Assembly (NCBI RefSeq): GCF_000519185.1
Contig: NZ_JAFA01000025.1
Coordinates: 1 to 64,000 of the forward strand
Source: Paraburkholderia nodosa DSM 21604
Lineage (GTDB): Bacteria > Pseudomonadota > Gammaproteobacteria > Burkholderiales > Burkholderiaceae
Length of the DNA stretch: 64,000 nucleotides
Direction of reading: 5' to 3'
Shown here: piece by piece, positions 33,182-41,186 of the stretch
How the letters are laid out: every line of letters starts with the position of its first letter
How positions within the stretch are numbered: the stretch's first letter is position 1
Notes under the pieces: generated by a model
Databases searched by the model: none
Told to the model about the DNA's origin: nothing
The model's input: only the letters and a program-made list of their open reading frames with translations
Position numbers and translations under genes: made by a program

Positions 33182-34078
33182 ATGACGAACGAACTCGCCG
33201 CCGCCCTCCTGCGCTACACGCAAACGCAGCCAGGCACGAGCCCATACAGCACCGCTGTCGACGGACTGCTCATCCTGCGCTCCGACCACCCCGCGCCGCC
33301 TACGTTTCGCTCGGCGCGGCCAGCTTTGTGCATCGTCGCTCAGGGCGCCAAATGGGCCAGTTTTGGCGGGGCGCAACTCGAGTACCGGGCCGGTCAAGCG
33401 CTCGTGGTCGGCGTGGAAACGCCGTCGCGGGGCCGCGTGTTCGAGGCGAGCCTGGACAAACCTTGCCTGGTTCTGATTCTCGAGCTGGACCTGGCCATGT
33501 TGCGCGCCGTGGCGAAGGAGATGTCGCCTGCGCCCGTGCCGGCGGCGGATGCAAGCCGCGGCGTGTTCGTCGCGAACTTCGACGGCCCCCTCGCCGATTG
33601 CGCGCTGCGCGCCGTGCGCCTGCTGGACACGCCCGACGCCATCGGCATGCTGTACCCCATGCTCATGCGCGAGATCTGCTACTGGTTGCTAAGCGGTCCG
33701 AATGGATCGGAAATCGCGAGGCTGGCGTCGACCGAAAGCCCTTCTCACAGCCTGCTGCGCGCGGTAGAAAATTTGCGGGCGCGGTTTGCCGAAACGGTGC
33801 GCGTGGAAGACCTGGCGGCACTCGCCCAGCTCAGTGCCTCGGCGTTCCACCGGCAGTTCAAGGCGCTGACGGGGCTGCCGCCCCTTCAATACCAGAAGCA
33901 GTTGCGGCTTCTCGAAGCGCGCAGGCTGCTGCTCTCGCTGTCGATGAGCGTACAGGCCGCCGCATTCGAAGTGGGATACGAGAGCGCCTCGCAGTTCAGC
34001 CGCGAATACACGCGGATGTTTGGCGCGCCGCCGAAAAAGGACTCGTCGCAAGCGAAGACACTGCGCGAGGCCGCGTAG
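33182..34078 (+). CDS. AraC-family transcriptional regulator
   Basis: This 298-residue regulator has an AraC_N cupin domain (TFRSARPALCIVAQGAKWASFGGAQLEYRAGQALVVGVETP, ~40-190). Its C-terminal double HTH (~200-290) contains VRVEDLAALAQLSASAFHRQFKALTGLPPLQYQKQLRLLEARRLL and VGYESASQFSREYTRMFG. It is divergent from the SDR gene and is its likely regulator. It ends before a perfect hairpin shared with the convergent binding-protein gene. Confidence 0.94.
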   Translation: MTNELAAALLRYTQTQPGTSPYSTAVDGLLILRSDHPAPPTFRSARPALCIVAQGAKWASFGGAQLEYRAGQALVVGVETPSRGRVFEASLDKPCLVLILELDLAMLRAVAKEMSPAPVPAADASRGVFVANFDGPLADCALRAVRLLDTPDAIGMLYPMLMREICYWLLSGPNGSEIARLASTESPSHSLLRAVENLRARFAETVRVEDLAALAQLSASAFHRQFKALTGLPPLQYQKQLRLLEARRLLLSLSMSVQAAAFEVGYESASQFSREYTRMFGAPPKKDSSQAKTLREAA

Positions 34079-34095
34079 CCTGCTCCGCTGATACG

Positions 34096-34128
34096 CGGCG
34101 CGAGAGCGGTGCGTCCGCTCTCGCGCCG
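34096..34128. terminator. Bidirectional terminator-like hairpin between convergent genes
   Basis: GGCGCGAGAGCGG (34097-34109) and CCGCTCTCGCGCC (34115-34127) are a perfect 13-bp stem around TGCGT, extended by one more pair. It lies in the 77-bp gap between the AraC gene (plus) and the binding-protein gene (minus). It has no long U-tract on either side. Confidence 0.7.
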
Positions 34129-34155
34129 TGCACACGTCACGCTGGACGCATCACA

Positions 34156-34935
34156 TCACTTGCCGTACACGTCGAAGTCGAAGTACTTCTTCTCGATCTT
34201 CTTGTACGTGCCGTCCTTGATGATGCCGGCGATCGCGCCGTCGATCTTCGTCTTGAGCGCCGTGTCTTCCTTGCGCAGGCCGATGCCGGCGCCGTTGCCG
34301 AGCGTGGCCGGGTCGTCGAGGTCGCCGCCCGCGAAGCTGTAGCCCTGGCCGCGCGGCGTCTTCAGGAAGCCCACTTCGGCCTGCACGGCGTCTTGCAGCG
34401 CCGCGTCAACGCGGCCGGCCAGCAGGTCCTGATAGACCTGGTCCTGGTTCTGGTAAGGCACGACCTCTACGCCGGCCGTTGCCCAATGCGCCTTTGCGTA
34501 GGTCTCCTGAATCGTGCCCTGCTCCACGCCCACGCGCTTGCCCTTGAGCGATTCCGCCGTCGGCATGATGCCCGAACCCGACTTCACGACAAGGCGCGTC
34601 GGCGTATTGAACAGTTTGTCCGAGAACGCAATCTGCTCCCTGCGCGCCGGGGTCATCGACATCGACGAGAGCACGCCGTCGAACTTGCGCGCCTTCAGCG
34701 CCGGGATCATGCCGTCGAAGTCGTTCTCGATCCACACGCATTTGGCATTCAGGCGGTGGCAGATCTCGTTGCCGAGATCGATGTCGAAGCCGACCAGTTT
34801 GCCGTCCGGTGCTTTCGATTCAAACGGCGGATAGCTTGCATCGACACCGAAGCGAATGGTGTCCGCCGCAAAGGCGCCGGCGCTGGCCGTGGAGGCGATC
34901 AAGGCGATTGAGACGGCTGCAAACAACTTTTTCAT
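34156..34935 (-). CDS. Polar amino-acid ABC transporter periplasmic binding protein
   Basis: The protein has 259 residues from the ATG at 34935 (GAGGGGAT upstream), with a clear signal peptide MKKLFAAVSIALIASTASAGAFA. SBP_bac_3 features are TIRFGVDASYPPFESKAPDGKLVGFDIDLGNEICHRLNAKCVWIENDFDGMIPALKARKFDGVLSSMSMTPARREQIAFSD, as in Lys/Arg/ornithine and His binding proteins (ArgT/HisJ/ArtJ). The conserved DASYPPFE, DGMIP and MTPARR motifs suggest a basic amino acid. No permease or ATPase gene is adjacent, so it is an orphan that must share a transporter encoded elsewhere. Confidence 0.93.
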   Translation of the reverse strand: MKKLFAAVSIALIASTASAGAFAADTIRFGVDASYPPFESKAPDGKLVGFDIDLGNEICHRLNAKCVWIENDFDGMIPALKARKFDGVLSSMSMTPARREQIAFSDKLFNTPTRLVVKSGSGIMPTAESLKGKRVGVEQGTIQETYAKAHWATAGVEVVPYQNQDQVYQDLLAGRVDAALQDAVQAEVGFLKTPRGQGYSFAGGDLDDPATLGNGAGIGLRKEDTALKTKIDGAIAGIIKDGTYKKIEKKYFDFDVYGK

Positions 34936-35253
34936 GGGATCCCCTCGGTTCTGGATATCAGGGTGGTCAAGACACGGACACCGCCCGCATGGTTGCGGCG
35001 CGGACATTCCCCCGCGGTGCACGCCACAAGCGTGATCGACGCTGTGGATGCACCTGCGCCCGGCAAGGTAGCAGTCCAGAATACTCGCGTCGAGTCGTCA
35101 AAAACAGGCGGAAACACCTATGGCCTGGGAGAACCCTGGGGGGGAAAACTCGGGACGCGCCGGGCCAGCCCGCCTTCATGGCAGGGAAGACCCTAAAGCG
35201 GTTGAGAGCGGCAGTTGAAAGCGGCCGTTGAAGGCCGCCGACGTATGGCCGCA
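34936..35253. other. Non-coding stretch upstream of binding-protein gene
   Basis: About 320 bases with no credible reading frame in either strand. It must contain the promoter of the minus-strand binding-protein gene, but no clear -35/-10 pair was found. Confidence 0.4.
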
Positions 35254-35502
35254 TTAAAGGCGCGGCGCCGGATGCATTTCGCGGCGGAGATCGCGGCGAA
35301 CTTCGCGAAGCCGCCAGACGCGGCGGCGCGAGCGCGCCGCACGCATGCCCGCACTATCGCGCAATCGGGACAGACCGTTTTCCTTCTCGATGGCGGCGGC
35401 GTCCAACGCGCAGCACGGGAAGTCGATCAGAGCGGAGAAGTCGGGATTTCGCCCAGCCGGAACGAAGACGCGGGCGAGTTCGGAAAAGAGGCGCTTGAAC
35501 AT
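35254..35502 (-). CDS. Possible small hypothetical protein
   Basis: This 82-residue frame starts MFKRLFSELARVFVPAGRNPDFSALIDFPCCALDAAA and ends in an Arg-rich tail. The first half has normal protein composition. The opposite frames in this 724-bp intergenic area look non-coding. No strong ribosome site precedes the ATG. I do not recognise a family. It may be a real small gene or a relic. Confidence 0.35.
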   Translation of the reverse strand: MFKRLFSELARVFVPAGRNPDFSALIDFPCCALDAAAIEKENGLSRLRDSAGMRAARSRRRVWRLREVRRDLRREMHPAPRL

Positions 35503-35659
35503 GGGCAGTTATCCGGCATGACCACCGTTGCGGACGCCATTGCCCGGGAAATGATTGACCTGCCCGGTACAACGCGCCGGGTCGCACGAAGCCGGCATCG
35601 ATGCCAGTTTTCGTCAGCGCGAATTTTCCCTGGAATAAATTTGCCGGGCAAGCATTTCT

Positions 35660-36838
35660 TTAGCGCGATTCGGCGAGGTAGCGGGCTTCGCCTTCTTCGG
35701 CATCCGATGTCATGACGACGCGATTGCGCCCCGCCGCCTTCGCCATATAGAGCGCCGCGTCGGCGCGCACCATCGCGCTCTCCAGCGTATCGGCCGGCAC
35801 GAACCTGCCGACGCCCGCGCTGAGCGTGCAGCGCACGCCTTCGGCGGACGAACGTTCGACCGCAAGCCGCAGCGTATTCGTCAACGTCGCCGCGTCGTGC
35901 TTTTGCGCGTATGCAAAGAGGATCGCGAACTCCTCGCCGCCCAGCCGTCCGAACAGATCGCATGACCTCAATTGCTCGGTGACGACCGAGGCGACGTGCG
36001 CCAGGATGCGATCGCCGACCGCATGGCCGAAGCCGTCGTTGACGGCCTTGAAGTTATCGATGTCGAGAATCGCGATCGCCAGGGGATCGCCCTTCTCCCG
36101 CGCCTGCGCAAGCAGGACCTGCGCCCTGGCAATGAACGCCCGCCGCGTGAGCGCGCCCGTCAGTTCGTCGATCGTCGCGAGCTTTTCCATCCGCCCAAGG
36201 ATCCGGTCGTGAGCGAGCATGACCATACCGATCGACATGCAGGGCAACGTGACGATCGCAAGGCCGAGCAGCGCCACGTTCCAGGGCGACGACTGCACGA
36301 ACGTAAGCGACGGCACGACCCCGGAGACGATCGCGCCGATCCGCGCGACGTAAACGAGCGCACCGAGCCCGGCGGCCACGGCGATCAGCCGGCATGCGTA
36401 GCGCGTACCTTCGCGCGATGCGTGCCGCAGCACCAGCGTACCTATCGCGAGCCGCCCATAGATGAGACCCAGTGAAACGAGCACGCCTCGCGCGCCGTTA
36501 CTGGGCGACACCCACATGAAATAGACCAGCGCAGCGCACATCATGACCAGCGCCGCGGATTCCGTGCGGCATACGGCGCGCATGCCGAAGAACTGACGCG
36601 TGCCCTGCACGAGCAGCACGACCGCGCCCAGGGTCGCGACCGACGTCGCGACGATCGTGATCGCGCCAGCACGCGGTCCGGCGAGCACGATCCAGGTGGA
36701 GACCGCGGCCACCAGCGCATAACCCAGACACCAGCGGCCCACGCCCGGCAAGGCGGTTCGAATCAGCGAGCCCAGGATGGCGACGCTCATCAGGCAAGAT
36801 ACGATCAAGATCCCGAATAGAGCGAAGGCGCTGAGCAT
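35660..36838 (-). CDS. Membrane diguanylate cyclase (GGDEF) with I-site
   Basis: The protein has 392 residues. About six to seven hydrophobic helices (residues 1-215) form a membrane sensor without a recognised name. They are followed by a GGDEF domain: ATIDELTGALTRRAF, LDIDNFKAVNDGFGHAVGD, and the active-site loop LGGEEF with GGEEF at 300-304. An RxxD inhibitory site, RSCD at 291-294, lies exactly five residues before it, so feedback inhibition by c-di-GMP is expected. It synthesises c-di-GMP and opposes the EAL protein at 25818-27416. Confidence 0.94.
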   Translation of the reverse strand: MLSAFALFGILIVSCLMSVAILGSLIRTALPGVGRWCLGYALVAAVSTWIVLAGPRAGAITIVATSVATLGAVVLLVQGTRQFFGMRAVCRTESAALVMMCAALVYFMWVSPSNGARGVLVSLGLIYGRLAIGTLVLRHASREGTRYACRLIAVAAGLGALVYVARIGAIVSGVVPSLTFVQSSPWNVALLGLAIVTLPCMSIGMVMLAHDRILGRMEKLATIDELTGALTRRAFIARAQVLLAQAREKGDPLAIAILDIDNFKAVNDGFGHAVGDRILAHVASVVTEQLRSCDLFGRLGGEEFAILFAYAQKHDAATLTNTLRLAVERSSAEGVRCTLSAGVGRFVPADTLESAMVRADAALYMAKAAGRNRVVMTSDAEEGEARYLAESR

Positions 36839-37139
36839 GAGAACGGGCCGGGCAACGAAAGGAGAGAGTCAGGACGCGTGAGGCGGCATTCGACCGATGA
36901 AAGCCAATTGAAACGATTTTCGGCCGCGTGCGGCGCATCTTGCTTAAGCGCCGGGGACGTATCGTATCGCAGGTTTGGCCTGAATCCATGCAATCCAGAT
37001 CGATCTGGTCGACCTGGCCCGCTCGAGCACGCGAATCGAAACACGGCGACCGGCGACCGCCCGGCGCACGGCAGAAACCCGCGAACGATCGACGCTACAC
37101 TAAGCGGCACCCGCGGACTCGACCAACGAGGTACTTCCC
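36839..37139. other. Intergenic region with a 14-bp palindrome
   Basis: About 300 bases between the divergent GGDEF gene and LEA-type lipoprotein gene. The only notable element is the perfect palindrome CCAGATCGATCTGG (36995-37008), a possible regulator site. TACACT at 37096-37101 could be a -10 for the plus-strand gene, but no matching -35 stands out. Confidence 0.4.
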
Positions 37140-37631
37140 ATGCCAGCACCTGACGCCCGGCGCTCAATGCGACTTGTGTGCGCCTTGTTTTGCGTGCTGT
37201 TCTGGCTTGGCGGCTGCGCGGGGCTGATGGGAGACCCGCTGCGGGTCAACGTGGCGGGGCTCGAGCCGCTGCAGGGCGAAGGCATGGAGATGCGCTTCAA
37301 CGTGAAGCTGCGCATCCAGAATCCCAACGACACGCCGGTCGAGTTTAGCGGCGTGTCGCTGCAACTGGACCTGAACGGACAATCGTTCGCCAGCGGCGTG
37401 AGCGATCAAAGCGGCGTCGTGCCGCGCTTCGGTGAAGCGGTGATCGTCGTGCCGCTGACCGTGCCGGCATTCGCCGCCGTGCGCCAGGCTTTCGCCTTTG
37501 CGGGCGGCGCACAGGCCGGCGACATTCCCTACGAAATACGCGGACGCCTCGCAGGCGGCATCGGCGGCGGCACGCGCTTCGCCGATCACGGCAAACTGTC
37601 GCTGCCAACGCAGGGCCTGCTCGGCCCGTGA
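37140..37631 (+). CDS. LEA14-like (LEA type 2) lipoprotein
   Basis: This 163-residue protein has a lipobox (FWLLGGC-type, LGGCAGLMG, Cys near 26) and an LEA_2 beta-sandwich: LEPLQGEGMEMRFNVKLRIQNPNDTPVEFSGVSLQLDLNGQSFASGVSDQSGVVPRFGEAVIVVPLTV. GAGG lies 8 bases before the ATG. Related bacterial lipoproteins are linked to desiccation or stress tolerance, but the role here is unknown. Confidence 0.85.
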   Translation: MPAPDARRSMRLVCALFCVLFWLGGCAGLMGDPLRVNVAGLEPLQGEGMEMRFNVKLRIQNPNDTPVEFSGVSLQLDLNGQSFASGVSDQSGVVPRFGEAVIVVPLTVPAFAAVRQAFAFAGGAQAGDIPYEIRGRLAGGIGGGTRFADHGKLSLPTQGLLGP

Positions 37632-37758
37632 CCACCGGGCGGGCTCGTTGCAAGCGCAACTGGATATAACCCTATTTACCGGCCGGCAATACACGGCCAT
37701 GACAAAGCCGCATAGAATATGCGGATTGCCGGTACTGGGCGCCCCGTACGGAACCACG

Positions 37759-39495
37759 ATGACGACGCGAGACGCAGATCCGTTGATGAACCCGGCCCCG
37801 GCGGTCAGCACCGACCCCGCAACGCTGATCGCCCTGCTCAACGAGGATCTGTCCGCGAGCCGATCGTTGCACGAACTTTCGCTCCACCTGCTGGTGGAGC
37901 ATCAGCCGGCGGCGCTGTATAGCCGTATCGTCGAGGCGGCCCGGCAACTCCTCGGCTCCGATTTCGCGAGCCTGCAAATGCTGTCCGGCGAGGAGAACGG
38001 CCACCAGCGGCTGGACCTCATCGCGCATTGCGGCTTCACGCTGGCCGCGGCCGAACACTGGCGCATCGTCCATATCGACTCGACCACGAGTTGCGGCGCC
38101 GCGTGGGCGCGGGGCGAGCGCGTGATCGTCCCCGACGCGGAAACCTGGCCCGAGTTCGCCGGCACCGTCGACCTCGACGTCTTCCGCGAGACCGGCATCC
38201 GGGGCATGCAGACCACGCCGCTGCGCGCCCGCGACGGCACGCTGATCGGCATGCTTTCCACGCACTGGGCCGCACCGTACCGCCCAACCGCGCCGCAGCT
38301 CCAGCTCTTCGACATCCTTGCGAACCAGGCGGCCAGTCTCATCGAGCGCACCAGGGCCGAGGGGCTGCTGCGCGAGCGCGAAGCGAAGCTCGCGCACATC
38401 GACCGCATGAAGGATCACTTTCTCGCGACGCTCGCGCACGAGCTGCGCAATCCGCTCGCTCCAATCCGCAATGGCCTGCAGATCCTGCGCGCGAGCCCCG
38501 ATCCGGCCGACGGGAAACACGTGCTCGACATGCTCGATCGCCAGCTCGGTCATCTCGTGCGGCTCGTCGACGACCTGATGGAAGTGGCGCGCATCAACAG
38601 CGGCGCGATTGCGCTGCGCCGCCGGTGCGTGGATATCCATACCGTGCTGGAAACCGCGCTCGACCTGAGCCGGCCGGCGATCGAGAAGGCGCGGCATACG
38701 CTGGCGCTGAGCAAGGCGGCCGCACCGCTGCATCTGCATGGCGACGACGTGCGGCTCGCCCAGGTGTTCGCCAATCTGCTCAACAATTCGGCGAAATACA
38801 CGCCCGAGGGCGGCCGCATCGACATTGCCGTGGAACGCGACCTGAACCGCGTGGTCGTGACGGTCACCGACAACGGCATGGGCTTCACCCATGAGGAGTC
38901 GTCCCTGCTCTTCACGCTGTTCGGACGCCTGCAGCCGGAGCGGCACACGGACGGACTCGGCGTGGGGCTCGCGTTGTCGAAGAAGCTCGTCGAACTCCAT
39001 GGCGGCACGATCTCTGCGACCAGCGAAGGCCGCAACCTGGGAAGCCGCTTCGTCGTTTCGCTGCCCGTCGACCGGGCATTCGAGCCAGCCGCGCCCGCTG
39101 GGGGAACCGCCGCCGTCGCCCACCTCGACGGCACCAGGGTGTTGATCGTCGACGATAACCGCGACGCCGCGGACAGCCTCGGCGAACTGCTTGGCGTACT
39201 CGGTTGCGAGTGTGTCGTGTTTTACGATGGAGAAACGGCTCTCGATGCGCTGGAGCGGTCCACGCCCGCGATCGCATTCGTGGATCTCGACATGCCGGGC
39301 ATCGACGGTTGCCAGTTCGCGCAGCGGGTACGCGCGCGGGCAGACTGGCGCGATCTGCGCCTCGTCGCGCTGACCGGCTGGGCGCAAGCCGGCGACGCGC
39401 TGCGCAGCGCGCAGGCCGGCTTCGACCGGCATGTCGTCAAACCTATCGGCCTCGATCAGCTCACCGCCGCGCTGACGCTCGTACGCGAGCGCTGA
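37759..39495 (+). CDS. GAF hybrid sensor histidine kinase with C-terminal receiver
   Basis: The protein has 578 residues from the ATG at 37759 (GGAA upstream). An in-frame ATG at 37699 lacks a ribosome site. A GAF domain spans ~30-195. HisKA contains FLATLAHELRNPLAPIRNGL with His227. HATPase_c has NLLNNSAKYTPEGG, DNGMGF and GLGVGLALSKKLVELHGG. The receiver domain has VLIVDDNRDAADS, phospho-acceptor Asp509 in FVDLDMPGIDG, and HVVKPI. There is no membrane segment, so it is a soluble sensor. No separate response regulator is adjacent. Confidence 0.93.
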   Translation: MTTRDADPLMNPAPAVSTDPATLIALLNEDLSASRSLHELSLHLLVEHQPAALYSRIVEAARQLLGSDFASLQMLSGEENGHQRLDLIAHCGFTLAAAEHWRIVHIDSTTSCGAAWARGERVIVPDAETWPEFAGTVDLDVFRETGIRGMQTTPLRARDGTLIGMLSTHWAAPYRPTAPQLQLFDILANQAASLIERTRAEGLLREREAKLAHIDRMKDHFLATLAHELRNPLAPIRNGLQILRASPDPADGKHVLDMLDRQLGHLVRLVDDLMEVARINSGAIALRRRCVDIHTVLETALDLSRPAIEKARHTLALSKAAAPLHLHGDDVRLAQVFANLLNNSAKYTPEGGRIDIAVERDLNRVVVTVTDNGMGFTHEESSLLFTLFGRLQPERHTDGLGVGLALSKKLVELHGGTISATSEGRNLGSRFVVSLPVDRAFEPAAPAGGTAAVAHLDGTRVLIVDDNRDAADSLGELLGVLGCECVVFYDGETALDALERSTPAIAFVDLDMPGIDGCQFAQRVRARADWRDLRLVALTGWAQAGDALRSAQAGFDRHVVKPIGLDQLTAALTLVRER

Positions 39496-39539
39496 TTCGC
39501 CGTTGCTTCATCGATCGCCGTGCTGCGGGCATTAGCGTT

Positions 39540-39566
39540 GCTCCACCATGATTGCGCAAGTGGAGC
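39540..39566 (+). terminator. Hairpin after the hybrid kinase gene
   Basis: GCTCCAC (39540-39546) and GTGGAGC (39560-39566) pair across a 13-base loop, 45 bp after the kinase stop. It has no U-tract. It is a weak terminator candidate separating the kinase from the DUF883-like gene. Confidence 0.35.
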
Positions 39567-39609
39567 GCGCATATTCAATGACCCACCCTGAGCACACAGG
39601 AGCACGATC

Positions 39610-39879
39610 ATGGACACGAGACACGCACACGCCGTCGCAAGCGAGGTCGCGGGAGAAGCGCAGCACCTGGCCGGCCGCATGCTAGGCGACCCCGCCATGG
39701 GCCTGGCCGGCAAGGCAAAGGTGCTGTACGGCAAGTCCCAACAGGCCTTGAACAATGCCGCCGACGCCACGCGCGACAACGTCGCCGACAAGCCCATGAC
39801 CGCGCTCGGGCTCGCCGCCGCCGTCGGCTTCGCGCTCGGCGCGGCATGGGCCCTGAACCGCAATAAATCCGAAGGCTGA
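39610..39879 (+). CDS. DUF883/ElaB-like small membrane-anchored protein
   Basis: This 89-residue protein has a helical N-terminal part (SEVAGEAQHLAGRMLGDPAMGLAGKAKVLYGKSQQALNNAADATRDNVADKP) and one C-terminal hydrophobic helix (MTALGLAAAVGFALGAAWAL). That layout matches DUF883/YqjD-type ribosome- or membrane-associated stress proteins. AGGAG precedes the ATG. CsbD-like is an alternative name. Confidence 0.7.
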   Translation: MDTRHAHAVASEVAGEAQHLAGRMLGDPAMGLAGKAKVLYGKSQQALNNAADATRDNVADKPMTALGLAAAVGFALGAAWALNRNKSEG

Positions 39880-39980
39880 GCATAAGCCACGGCGCGGGAA
39901 TGCTTTATGCGCGTGGTCCTGAAACTGCCTCACTGATGCGAATCGTGTGTCATCGCGAGGCGTAGTCAGGAGCCCGGCCC

Positions 39981-41186
39981 ATGACGATTGGCTGTCCCGA
40001 ATGCGGCGCCCTCGAGGACATCCCTCCGCTCGGCCCGCGCATGCTCGCGCGCTGCAGGATCTGCCACTACCCGCTGGAGCGGCGCAGCGGGCGCAGCATC
40101 ACCGCTTCGCTCGCCTGCGCCACCACGACATTCGTCCTGCTGTTCCCCGCCAATCTCGTGCCGCTCATGACGGTGCACATGCTCGGCGCCGATCGCTCAT
40201 CGGTTCTCGCGTCGGGCATCGTGTCGATCTGGCGCGACGGCTGGCTCGCGCTCGCGCTATTGCTCGGTGCGTTCGGCATCGTGCTGCCTTTCGTGCGCTT
40301 CGGCGTGCTCATGATCGTCCTGGGACTGGTCCGCTTCGGCGTGCGGTTCAAGCATATCGGCACGCTCTTTCGCTGGACCATCGCGCTCGACATCTGGGCC
40401 ATGCCCGACGTGTATCTCGTGGGCTGCCTCGTCGGCTATGCGCGCGTCACGCAGAACCTCACGGGAACGATCGGGGCCGGCGGCTACTGTTTCATCCTCG
40501 CCGCGCTCATGTCGATGCTCACGCGCGCCTCGCTCGATCGCCGCACCGTCTGGCGCGCCATCGCCCCCGACCAGCAAGCGCCGCACGGGCATGGCGCGCT
40601 GTCCTGCCCCGTGTGCGACCTCGTCGTGCCTACCTCGCATGAGGGGCGGCCTTGCCCGCGCTGCGGCCTGAAACTGCGCGCGCGCAAGCCGGACGCCGTG
40701 GTGCGCGCAGCCGCGCTCACGCTCGCGGCGCTCGTGCTGACCGTGCCCGCCAACTTCTATCCGATGACCATGTCGCGGCAGCTCGGCCATTACGACTCGC
40801 ACCGCATCATCGACGGCGTTTATCAGCTCTTTCATGTCGGCCTATGGCCATTCGGCATCCTGATCATCTTCACGAGCATCGTGATTCCCCTTGCGAAGCT
40901 CGGCGGCATGGTGTGGTTCATCAGCTCGGTGTTGCGCCATTCGCGCCGGCACTTGCGCGCCAAGGCCCATCTTTATCGCTGGATCGACGAACTGGGCCGC
41001 TGGTCGAACGTCGACGTCTTCACGATCGCGGCCTTCGTGCCGCTGATCCACTTCGACGGCGTGGCGGTGGCGAGACCCGCTATCGGCGCGACGGCGTTTG
41101 CGCTCGTCGTCTTCTTCACGATGATGGCTTCGCGCACCTTCGACCCGCGCATGATGTGGGACGTGCATACGCGGAGAAAGCCATGA
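39981..41186 (+). CDS. pqiA: PqiA, intermembrane transport inner-membrane protein
   Basis: This 401-residue protein holds two PqiA repeats. Each has a CxxC...CxxC zinc ribbon (CPECGALEDIPPLGPRMLARCRIC near the N-terminus; CPVCDLVVPTSHEGRPCPRCG near 210) followed by four transmembrane helices. It is the inner-membrane partner of PqiB and PqiC in lipid transport across the envelope. The stop overlaps the pqiB start (ATGA), and all three genes are coupled. Confidence 0.95.
   Translation: MTIGCPECGALEDIPPLGPRMLARCRICHYPLERRSGRSITASLACATTTFVLLFPANLVPLMTVHMLGADRSSVLASGIVSIWRDGWLALALLLGAFGIVLPFVRFGVLMIVLGLVRFGVRFKHIGTLFRWTIALDIWAMPDVYLVGCLVGYARVTQNLTGTIGAGGYCFILAALMSMLTRASLDRRTVWRAIAPDQQAPHGHGALSCPVCDLVVPTSHEGRPCPRCGLKLRARKPDAVVRAAALTLAALVLTVPANFYPMTMSRQLGHYDSHRIIDGVYQLFHVGLWPFGILIIFTSIVIPLAKLGGMVWFISSVLRHSRRHLRAKAHLYRWIDELGRWSNVDVFTIAAFVPLIHFDGVAVARPAIGATAFALVVFFTMMASRTFDPRMMWDVHTRRKP

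Noticed and set aside
35215..35715. 166-codon plus-strand frame
   Set aside because: It overlaps the end of the GGDEF gene, lacks a ribosome site and has no protein-like character.
37672..39432. 586-codon open frame on the minus strand
   Set aside because: It is antisense to the hybrid kinase whose His, ATP-binding and receiver motifs are all intact.
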